Source: Micromonospora sp. MA102 (GTDB lineage: Bacteria > Actinomycetota > Actinomycetes > Mycobacteriales > Micromonosporaceae). From it: DNA of 64,000 bases. Positions 42,135-49,356 of the stretch are shown here, piece by piece. The notes below the pieces were generated by a model. It made no database searches. It worked only from the letters and a program-made list of their open reading frames with translations, and was not told where the DNA came from. The translations under genes were made by a program, and so were the position numbers. Location: contig NZ_JAMWEG010000020.1 of the NCBI RefSeq assembly GCF_025460765.1, positions 1-64,000 on the forward strand, read 5' to 3'. Position 1 is the stretch's first letter. The number at the start of each line of letters is the position of its first letter.

Positions 42135-42724
42135 TTCTTCCCTCCGCCGCCGTGCACGGTACCGCCGTTGTCCGTGATGCGGACGTCCCCGGTCCAGATC
42201 TGCTGGCACGCCCGCGCCGCCGGGCTCATCTGCTGCTCCGGGATCCCGTTCGCCAGCGAGGTTCCGGTGAGGTCGAATTCGCCGGCGGCATTCGGATCCG
42301 GGAACTCGGGGATGCCGTGCTCGCGGATGCACTTGGCGTACTCGGCGAGCTTGGCCAGGTCCGCGGCCGAGAACTGTTCCTTGGGGCGGAACGCGTTCGG
42401 CGGATACCGATCCTCGATCGACTTGCACGCGTCGATGGTCGTCGGATGGTTCCGCAGGTCCGCCTTCCAGTCGTACCCGGCCTGAGGTGCGATCTGGAGG
42501 TAGCCGTCCTGGCTGAGCTCGGCGTCGGGCATCCGGGGCAGGCCGTGGGCGCGTATGCACTGGACCCACTCCTGGCCGAGGGCGAGGAGATGCTGCCGGC
42601 TCCCCGAGGCGGACGCCGACGGGCCCGACGATCCGGAGGCGGCACCGCCGGGATCGCATCCGGCGGTCCCGGCCCCGACCGCGAGCAGCGCGATGAGGAA
42701 CACTGTGGACGTTGTTCTGGTCAT
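42131..42724 (-). CDS. Lipoprotein with duplicated Cys-x-R-x-HG-x-P motif
   Basis: 197 residues from ATG 42724. The signal peptide (TVFLIALLAVGAGTAGC) ends in a lipobox with Cys23, so it should be lipid-anchored outside the membrane. The mature part repeats a motif twice: QCIRAHGLPRMPDAEL near residues 54-70 and KCIREHGIPEFPDPN about 70 residues later, followed by a further Cys in ARACQQI. The paired cysteines suggest two related half-domains, perhaps disulphide-linked or ligand-binding. It is the first gene of the exporter operon and overlaps the adaptor start by 4 bp, so it probably presents substrate or signal to the exporter. No assigned function known to me. Confidence 0.8.
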   Translation of the reverse strand: MTRTTSTVFLIALLAVGAGTAGCDPGGAASGSSGPSASASGSRQHLLALGQEWVQCIRAHGLPRMPDAELSQDGYLQIAPQAGYDWKADLRNHPTTIDACKSIEDRYPPNAFRPKEQFSAADLAKLAEYAKCIREHGIPEFPDPNAAGEFDLTGTSLANGIPEQQMSPAARACQQIWTGDVRITDNGGTVHGGGGKK

Positions 42725-42852
42725 GGCTTCACGGTGGCCGCGGGCGAGATGGAATTCGTCGGACCGGAGTCGGTCCTTCGGCGACCGCCGATACCGCGGA
42801 CGTAGCACCTGGGTCGGACGCCGCCGGAGCCGACGCTCCCTACCATGGGAAT
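42725..42852. promoter_or_regulatory. Divergent promoter region, exporter operon / two-component system
   Basis: 128 bp between the lipoprotein start (minus) and the histidine kinase start (plus). It must hold both promoters and probably the response-regulator sites. I see no perfect palindrome long enough to name an operator. Confidence 0.4.
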
Positions 42853-44208
42853 GTGCCCCGGTTCGTGCCGCGCCACTTCCTGACCGACGCCGCCCTGTCG
42901 GTGGTGCTGATCGTGCTGACCGTGGGGCCCGGGCTGGTGATGAAGTTCCTGGCCCCGACGAACCCGGCCTCCGCCAAGGAGTATCTGAGCAAGACGGCTC
43001 CCCCCGGGGACCGCCTGTGGTGGATTTTCGCCGCACTGATCGTTGCCGGCCTCCTGATCAGGCAACACCATCCCCCGCTGGCCCTGGCCCTCACCGGGGC
43101 CGGGGCGGTCGGCCATGTCTTCAAGGACACCAAGTTCCAGGTGCTCGATCTGGCGCTTCCGCTGGTCCTGTACACCGTGGCGGCGATGGCCCGGAGCCGG
43201 CGGGTCTCGCTCGCCGTGCTCGCGCTCACCATGCTCCTGACCTACGCGACGATGCTGAGCGGCCAGATCTATGTCGAGCGGCAGGACTACGCGCGGTCCG
43301 GCAAGCAGGTTGTGCAAGGGCAGGTTGCGCGAGGGCAGGTCGAGGGTGCGTCGGTCCAGGAAAGGATCGGACCGGCACCGGAGCCGGTGGTCTCGGTCGA
43401 CAGACTGGTCAGCGTCGGCCAGGCGATGATGGAGCTGTGGCTGCTGCTGGTCGCGGCGTACGCCGTCGGCGACGCGATGCGCAGCCGGCGCGCCCACCTG
43501 GCCGCGGTCGAGCAGCGGACCGCCGACCTGGCCCGGGAGGAGCGGCAACGGGCGGCGCTGGCGGTCGCGGCCGAGCGCGCCCGGATCACCCGGGAGCTGC
43601 ACGACGTGGTGGCGCACGGGATCTCGGTGATGGTGGTGCAGGCGCAGGGCGCCTCGGCCGCGCTCGACCGGCATCCTGACCGGGCCGCCACCGCGCTGCA
43701 GCATGTGATCACCACCGGACGCGCCTCGCTGGCCGAGATGCGCCGGCTGCTCGCCGCCGGGCGCACCGAGCCGGCCGAGGACCCGCGCCTCAACCCACTG
43801 CCGGGCCTCGACGCGCTACCCGGGCTGATCGACCAGTTGCGGTCCACCGGCATGCGGATCGAGCTGCACGTCGACGGGGTGCCGGCAGCGGTGCCCGCGG
43901 CGGTCGATCTGTCCGCGTACCGGATCGTGCAGGAGGCCCTGACGAACACGCTGAAGCACGCGGGCCCGGGCGCCGCCGCGGTGCTGCGGCTCGCCTTTGC
44001 GCCCGGACGGCTCCGCGTGGAGGTGACCGACGACGGCACGGGTCCGGCGGACGGCGCGGACGGGCGCGGCAACGGGCTGCGTGGCATCGCCGAGCGCGTC
44101 GAGATGCTCGGCGGGGAACTGGAAACCGGCCGGTCCGACCGCGGCGGGTTCCGACTGTGCGCCACGCTGCCCCTGCAGGCGCGCGAGATCACCTCGGTAC
44201 CGCGATGA
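42853..44208 (+). CDS. Sensor histidine kinase, NarL-type (HisKA_3)
   Basis: 451 residues from GTG 42853 (GTG 42865 also possible). Membrane helices span about residues 10-220 in two groups (LSVVLIVLTVGPGLVMKFLA, LWWIFAALIVAGLLI, LALTGAGAVGHVF, VSLAVLALTMLLTYATM, and LVSVGQAMMELWLLLVAAYA). A coiled linker leads to the H-box ITRELHDVVAHGISVMVVQA, where the phospho-accepting His lies. The HATPase domain has RIVQEALTNTLKHAGPGA (N-box), VEVTDDGTGPADGADGRGNG (D/G boxes) and GLRGIAERVEMLGG. It overlaps the response regulator by ATGA. It faces the exporter operon, so it probably senses an envelope or antibiotic signal and controls export. Confidence 0.93.
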   Translation: MPRFVPRHFLTDAALSVVLIVLTVGPGLVMKFLAPTNPASAKEYLSKTAPPGDRLWWIFAALIVAGLLIRQHHPPLALALTGAGAVGHVFKDTKFQVLDLALPLVLYTVAAMARSRRVSLAVLALTMLLTYATMLSGQIYVERQDYARSGKQVVQGQVARGQVEGASVQERIGPAPEPVVSVDRLVSVGQAMMELWLLLVAAYAVGDAMRSRRAHLAAVEQRTADLAREERQRAALAVAAERARITRELHDVVAHGISVMVVQAQGASAALDRHPDRAATALQHVITTGRASLAEMRRLLAAGRTEPAEDPRLNPLPGLDALPGLIDQLRSTGMRIELHVDGVPAAVPAAVDLSAYRIVQEALTNTLKHAGPGAAAVLRLAFAPGRLRVEVTDDGTGPADGADGRGNGLRGIAERVEMLGGELETGRSDRGGFRLCATLPLQAREITSVPR

Positions 44209-44870
44209 GCGTACGGGTGGCGCTGGTCGACGATCAGACGCTGGTGCGCACCGGGTTCCGGTTGGTGCTGGAGGAGACCGGCGACATCGAGGTGGTCGGG
44301 GAGGCCGCCGACGGCGCACAGGCGCTGGACGTGGTGGCCCGCACCCGGCCCGACGTGGTCCTGATGGACGTGCGGATGCCGGGCCTGGACGGCATCGAGG
44401 CCACCCGGCGGATCCGCTTCGGCCCCCACCCGGCCCGGGTGATCATCCTGACCACCTTCGACCTGGACGAGTACGTGCTGGCCGGGCTGCGGGCCGGCGC
44501 GAGTGGCTTCCTGCTCAAGGACGCGCTCGCCGCCGACCTGATCTCCGCCGTGCGGGTGGTGGCCGCCGGCGAGGCGGTGGCCGCGCCCAGCGTCACCCGC
44601 CGCCTCTTCGCCCACTACCTCGGTAAGACCCCGACCCGCTCCGACCGCGACGCGCGGCTCGGGGCGCTGACGGAGCGCGAGCGCGAGGTGCTCACCCTGG
44701 TGGCGCGAGGGCTGTCGAACAGCGAGATCGCGGTGGCGCTCTTCGTCTCCGAGAGCACGGTCAAGACGCACCTCGGCCGGATCCTGGCGAAGCTGGACCT
44801 GCGGGACCGGGTGCAGGCGGTCATCCTCGGCTACGAGTGCGGCCTGGTCGACACCGGCACGGACCGGTAG
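44205..44870 (+). CDS. Response regulator, NarL/FixJ type
   Basis: 221 residues. The receiver domain has the acidic pair DD at 9-10, the phospho-acceptor Asp55 in VVLMDVRMPGLDG, the Thr of ILTTFDLDEYVLAG and the Lys of GFLLKDALAADL. The C-terminal LuxR HTH reads LTEREREVLTLVARGLSNSE and ALFVSESTVKTHLGRILAKL. It is translationally coupled to its kinase (4-bp overlap). The likely target is the divergent lipoprotein-adaptor-ATPase-permease operon, plus itself. Confidence 0.96.
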   Translation: MSVRVALVDDQTLVRTGFRLVLEETGDIEVVGEAADGAQALDVVARTRPDVVLMDVRMPGLDGIEATRRIRFGPHPARVIILTTFDLDEYVLAGLRAGASGFLLKDALAADLISAVRVVAAGEAVAAPSVTRRLFAHYLGKTPTRSDRDARLGALTEREREVLTLVARGLSNSEIAVALFVSESTVKTHLGRILAKLDLRDRVQAVILGYECGLVDTGTDR

Positions 44871-44873
44871 CGA

Positions 44874-44980
44874 TCAGAGCCAGGGTGGTGGGCCCTCGAA
44901 GGCGAGGGCGTGCACGTCGAACAGCACGGTCACGCCGTGGGTGGGGCGCTCGACGCCGGCGAAGCAGACGTAAAGTAGTG
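44874..44980 (-). pseudogene. Possible C-terminal gene remnant
   Basis: The minus strand reads LLYVCFAGVERPTHGVTVLF followed by DVHALAFEGPPPWL and a stop, with GC-rich third positions, but an in-frame stop lies just upstream and no start exists. It could be the tail of a lost gene between the response regulator and the glycosyltransferase, or chance. Family not recognised. Confidence 0.25.
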
Positions 44981-45025
44981 ATGCAGGTCACATTAGGCGG
45001 CGCCGCCGTCGGGTTTCAATGGGGC

Positions 45026-46120
45026 ATGCGCGTCCTGGTCGTCTCCGCGCCGCTGCAGGGGCATCTGCTGCCGCTGCTCCCGCTGGCCCGCGCCTGGCGG
45101 GACGCCGGCCACGACGTGCTGGTCGCGAGTGGCGGCGACGCGCTCGACGTCGACCTCGGCGGCCTGGCGGCGCACGACGTCGCGCCGGGGTTCGCCTTCG
45201 GCCGGATCGCCGGCCGGGTGCTGCTGCGTCATCCCCTGCTGGCCCGCCGGGAACTCACCGGGCGTGCCGGCACCGCGGTCGTCGGTGAGCTGTTCGGCGC
45301 CGCCAACGCCACGTTCGTGGACGCGGTGGCCGCGCTGGCCCGGCGCGAACGGCCCGACCTGGTCGTCTACGAGCCGCTGGGTGTGGCCGGCGGCATCGCC
45401 GCCGAGCGGGTCGGGGTTCCCGGCGTCCTGCAGGAGAACAACCTGTTCCCCGCCGCCGATCTCGTCGCGGCCGTGGCGGCGAGCGGGCCGATGAGGCGGT
45501 ACCGGATCGGCACGCCGGCCGCCACGATCACCGTGTCACCGCCGAGCCTCACCGGACCGAGACCGGGGTTGCCCATGCGGGCGGTGCCGTGCTCGGGCGG
45601 CGGTACGGTGCCGGCCTGGCTTCTGAGCGCCGGGGAGCGGCCGCGGATCATCGTGAGCCGCAGCACCGTCGCGGGCCCGGGTGGCGGCGACCCGACGGCG
45701 GCGATCGTCGCGGCCGCGCCCACGGTGGACGCCGACATCGTGCTCGTCCGGCCGCCCGGCCGGCTGCCGCGGCTACCGGAGAACGTCCGGACCGTCGGCC
45801 GCGTGCCGCTGGACCGGGTGCTCCCGTACGCGACGGCGTGCGTGCACCACGGCGGGGCGGGCAGCGTGCTCGGCGCGCTGGCCGCGGGCGTGCCGCAGCT
45901 CGTCGTGCCCGGCCCCGGCGACCGGCGGCACAACGCCGAGGTGGTCACGCGGCGCGGCGCCGGTCTCGCGGTGGCCGCCCGGGCCATCACACCGGACGTC
46001 CTGACCCGGCTCATCACCGACGCGGAGCTCAGGAAGGCGGCGGGCGAGGTACGCGACGAGATGGCCGCGATGCCGGCGCCCTCCGACGTGGTGCCCGCGC
46101 TGACCGCGCTGTGCCGGTGA
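45026..46120 (+). CDS. GT1-family glycosyltransferase (MGT/UGT-like)
   Basis: 364 residues, GT-B fold. The N-terminal domain begins MRVLVVSAPLQGHLLPLLPL, the acceptor-binding start with its catalytic His in QGHLLP. The C-terminal domain carries the sugar-nucleotide motif ATACVHHGGAGSVLGALAAG followed by PQLVVPGPGDRRHNAEVV, the GT1 donor-binding signature. It probably transfers an activated sugar to a lipophilic natural product or macrolide; self-resistance by glycosylation is possible but unproven. ATG lacks a clear ribosome-binding site. It converges on the ABC permease at 46174. Confidence 0.9.
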   Translation: MRVLVVSAPLQGHLLPLLPLARAWRDAGHDVLVASGGDALDVDLGGLAAHDVAPGFAFGRIAGRVLLRHPLLARRELTGRAGTAVVGELFGAANATFVDAVAALARRERPDLVVYEPLGVAGGIAAERVGVPGVLQENNLFPAADLVAAVAASGPMRRYRIGTPAATITVSPPSLTGPRPGLPMRAVPCSGGGTVPAWLLSAGERPRIIVSRSTVAGPGGGDPTAAIVAAAPTVDADIVLVRPPGRLPRLPENVRTVGRVPLDRVLPYATACVHHGGAGSVLGALAAGVPQLVVPGPGDRRHNAEVVTRRGAGLAVAARAITPDVLTRLITDAELRKAAGEVRDEMAAMPAPSDVVPALTALCR

Positions 46121-46173
46121 CCCTGCCGAGGCCCGGGCCACGGTGCCGACCCCCGGCCGCGTCCGGCCTGGCG

Positions 46174-48564
46174 TCACGCTGGCGGCTCCGCCCTCGATGC
46201 GGTCGGTGAGTGGGCGGCTCGCTCGAGCAGGGCCGGCAGGACCGTGGCGATCAGGACGCAGCCCGCGACCACCGCGCCCAGCACCGTCCACGACACGTCG
46301 AGCGGAACGGGTCCGGCCACCCGGAGCAGCGCCACCCACAGTCCGCTCAGCCCCGCCGCGGCGACGGCTGCCGCGAGCACCACGCCGACGCCGACGGCCA
46401 CCAGGGACTCCGCCAGCGCGTAACGGAGCACCTGGCCACGGTCGGCGCCGAGCAGGTGCAGCGTGCGCCGCTCGCCGGCGCGGTCCGGTGCACCCATGAC
46501 CAGGGTGTTCACGAGCGCGATCGTGGTGTAGGTCAGCAGGATCCCGAGGACCATCAGCAGTCCGAGGCGGCTCGCGCTCGCCCGTCCGGCGGCGGTCGCG
46601 GCCGACCACTGCCGCTTGCTGACCACCAGGGCGCGGTGCCCCTCCACGGCTCGGCGCAGTGCCGCCGCCACGGCCGCCGGGTCGTCGCCGGGCCGCACGT
46701 CGACCAGGGCCGTCGACGGCAGCCCGGCACGGGCATTACGGGGACTCACGAGTGCGGCCGCGCCCGCCCCGGGGGACAGTAGCCGCACCACGCGCAACCG
46801 GGCCTCGGTGCCGTCGGCCAGCCACAGCCGGGCCGTGTCACCCACCCGGTATCCCCAGTCCGGCTCCGGGACGATCGCGTCGTCCGGGACGGACTCCACG
46901 CCCTGCGTCGGGCGCTGGATCAGCACCATGTCGCCCTCGAGCGTGTAGACGCTGCTCTCGGTCACTGTCGACACGTCGGCACCGGGAACGGCCCGCAGGC
47001 GGGCCGTCAGCTCGACGTCGAGCCCCGCGGTGCCGTCCGGCAGCACGAGGTAGTCGGCCCGCACCGACTGCGCGTCGGCCGCCGCTCTCGCGGTGTCGGT
47101 CATGGCGGAGGCGGTGAGCAGCGCCGCGGGCAGGACCACGGTCAGCAGTACGGGCGTCGCGAGCGCCGCCGTCCGCCGCGCCGAGCTCGTCGCGGCGGCC
47201 GCCACCAGCATTCCGACGGTGCCGCCCACCCGCTCGAACGGCCGCGTCAGCAGCCGGGCGGTGGGCCGGACCACAGCGGGGGCGAGCAGCGCGGCGGCCG
47301 CGATCAGCAGCATCAGCACGGGCATGTACGTCTTGCGGTTGGTCGCCGAGCCGGGATCCGCGACGGCGGTGATCGCCATGCAGACCAGCGCGGTGGCCAG
47401 CGTTCCGAGGCCCAGCACCCATCGGCTGAGCGGCATCGGCCGGGCCTGCGCCGGGGCGTCGCGCAGCGCCTCGACCGGCCGGACCCGGCTGGCCCGCCAC
47501 GCGGCCGTGACCGCGGCGAGCAGAGCGACGAGTATGCCGGCGGCGAAGGAGAGGTAGGCCGGTACGGAGGAACCGCTGACCGAGTCGATCCAGTCCGGGG
47601 CCATGCGGCGCGCGACGAGCCAGTCGAGGACGGCGGGGGCGGCGTACGGGCCCGCGACCGCGCCGGTTGCGGCCGCGAAGAAGGAGATGGTCAGCGCCTC
47701 GAGGTAGACCATCCGGCGGATCTGGCCCGGTGTGGCCCCGGTCGCCCGCAACAGCGCCATCTCCCGGTGCCGCTGGCCGACCGCGAACGCGAAGGTCGCG
47801 GCCACCACGGCGATCGAGATGAAGATGGCGAACCCGAGGGCGATGCCGGCGATGGTGTTGGCGTTGTTGCGGGCATCGGCGTCACTCTCCCGGTTCGGGT
47901 CCAACCGGGCACGTTCCTCGCCGACCAGCACCCGGGCCCGCGTACCGACCGCCGCGCGGACGTCGGCCTCCGGCTGCCAGGTGAGGAGCGCGTCGACGCG
48001 CGGGGAGAGCTGCGCGGCGCGGACGTCGGTGAAGAAGAGGGAGACCTCGCGGGCGGTGCTGCTGACGCCGACGACGGTGTACGGGCGTACCCCCGCCGCC
48101 GTGACCACCTGCACCCGGTCGCCCGGTCGGGCGCCCTCGCTGACAACGATCTCGTCATCGGTCGTCGGCGCCCGGCCGGCGACCAGGTGCTGCGCCGCGG
48201 CGGGTAGGGCCGACCAGGGGCGCCCAACACTCCCGCCGGGCCCGGTGGCGAGCGTCGCCGGGAAGATCCGGTCGGCGACCGCGTGCGGCAACGTGGTCGC
48301 CAGTGCGGCGGGAACCCCCTGCGGCAGCGCCAGCGGCACCGTCTCCCCGCCGTGCCCGGTCGGCACGCTCAGCTCGTCGACACCCACCACGACGACCGGG
48401 ACGTCCCGGTAGCGTTGCGGTCCACGGTCGGCCGCGCCGACCGTGGTGGCCAGGACCTGGCCGAGCGCGGCGACCAGCGCCGACCCGAGAGCCAGAGCCA
48501 CGAACATGCCGACGAAGGACCGCCAACGGATCCGCAGCGTCGACAGCGCGAGCGTTGTCAGCAT
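46174..48564 (-). CDS. ABC transporter permease with two FtsX domains
   Basis: 796 residues with the architecture N-terminal helix, extracellular domain, three helices, then a repeated unit of extracellular domain and three helices. FtsX signatures: ISIAVVAATFAFAVGQRHRE with MALLRATGATPGQIRRMVYL in the first half; LGILLTYTTIALVNTLVMGA with RTLHLLGADRGQVLRYALAE in the second. Such large permeases act with a LolD-like ATPase in antimicrobial-peptide or lipid export. It overlaps the ATPase by 7 bp. Last gene of the two-gene operon, which faces a LAL regulator. Confidence 0.93.
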   Translation of the reverse strand: MLTTLALSTLRIRWRSFVGMFVALALGSALVAALGQVLATTVGAADRGPQRYRDVPVVVVGVDELSVPTGHGGETVPLALPQGVPAALATTLPHAVADRIFPATLATGPGGSVGRPWSALPAAAQHLVAGRAPTTDDEIVVSEGARPGDRVQVVTAAGVRPYTVVGVSSTAREVSLFFTDVRAAQLSPRVDALLTWQPEADVRAAVGTRARVLVGEERARLDPNRESDADARNNANTIAGIALGFAIFISIAVVAATFAFAVGQRHREMALLRATGATPGQIRRMVYLEALTISFFAAATGAVAGPYAAPAVLDWLVARRMAPDWIDSVSGSSVPAYLSFAAGILVALLAAVTAAWRASRVRPVEALRDAPAQARPMPLSRWVLGLGTLATALVCMAITAVADPGSATNRKTYMPVLMLLIAAAALLAPAVVRPTARLLTRPFERVGGTVGMLVAAAATSSARRTAALATPVLLTVVLPAALLTASAMTDTARAAADAQSVRADYLVLPDGTAGLDVELTARLRAVPGADVSTVTESSVYTLEGDMVLIQRPTQGVESVPDDAIVPEPDWGYRVGDTARLWLADGTEARLRVVRLLSPGAGAAALVSPRNARAGLPSTALVDVRPGDDPAAVAAALRRAVEGHRALVVSKRQWSAATAAGRASASRLGLLMVLGILLTYTTIALVNTLVMGAPDRAGERRTLHLLGADRGQVLRYALAESLVAVGVGVVLAAAVAAAGLSGLWVALLRVAGPVPLDVSWTVLGAVVAGCVLIATVLPALLERAAHSPTASRAEPPA

Positions 48565-49289
48565 GCCGCCGCCCCCAGCCGCGCCATGTGCATCATGATG
48601 GCCTCCGCGGTCGGCGCGACGATCTCGCCGTCGATGCGGCCGTCCGCGAGGAAGAGAACCCGATCGGCGTACGCGGCGGCGTGCGCGTCGTGGGTGACCA
48701 TCACGACGGTCTGGCGGCGCTGGTCGACCACCTCACGCAGCAACCGCAGCACCTGCTCACCGGAGCGCCGGTCCAGCGCGCCGGTCGGCTCGTCGGCGAA
48801 GAGCACCGCTGGCGCGGTCAGCAGCGCCCGGGCGATCGCGACGCGCTGCTGCTCCCCGCCGGAGAGCTCGCCCGGCCGGTGTCCGCCGCGCTCGGCGAGA
48901 CCGACGGCGGCGAGGCTGGCGAGCACATCCGCGCGGCGGGGGCGGCGCCCCGCGAGCCGCAGTGGCAGGGCGACGTTCTGTTCGGCGGTGAGGGCCGGCA
49001 TCAGATTGAAGGACTGGAACACGAAGCCGATGCGGTCGCGCCGCAGCAGGGTCAGCCGTCGCTCGCTGAGCACGGTCAGGTCCTGCCCGGCGAGGCTGAC
49101 CCGGCCAGAGGTGGGCCGGTCCAGGCCGGCCGCGCACTGCAGGAGGGTCGACTTGCCGGAGCCGGAGGGCCCCATGACGGCGGTGAAGGATCCGGTGTCG
49201 AAGCTGACGGAGACACCGGCGAGGGCGGTGACCCCGTTGGCGTAGCGCCGGGTCACCTCGCTGACCTCGACGACGGGTACGGAAGGCAT
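48558..49289 (-). CDS. ABC transporter ATP-binding protein (LolD/MacB type)
   Basis: 243 residues. Walker A GPSGSGKSTLLQCAAGLDRP, Q-loop FQSFNLMPALTAEQNV, signature LSGGEQQRVAIARALL, Walker B AVLFADEPTGALD and the switch His in VVMVTHDAHAAAYA are complete. It energises the FtsX-type permease encoded downstream with a 7-bp overlap. The operon is divergent from the LAL regulator at 49357 across 67 bp, mirroring the SnoaL-MFS/LAL arrangement at 20-24 kb. Confidence 0.96.
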   Translation of the reverse strand: MPSVPVVEVSEVTRRYANGVTALAGVSVSFDTGSFTAVMGPSGSGKSTLLQCAAGLDRPTSGRVSLAGQDLTVLSERRLTLLRRDRIGFVFQSFNLMPALTAEQNVALPLRLAGRRPRRADVLASLAAVGLAERGGHRPGELSGGEQQRVAIARALLTAPAVLFADEPTGALDRRSGEQVLRLLREVVDQRRQTVVMVTHDAHAAAYADRVLFLADGRIDGEIVAPTAEAIMMHMARLGAAAC

Positions 49290-49356
49290 GCGCCGACGCT
49301 ATGAAGATCCATTCCCGTGGGGTACCGGACAGGTGACTGGTGTAGTTTCCGATCCC

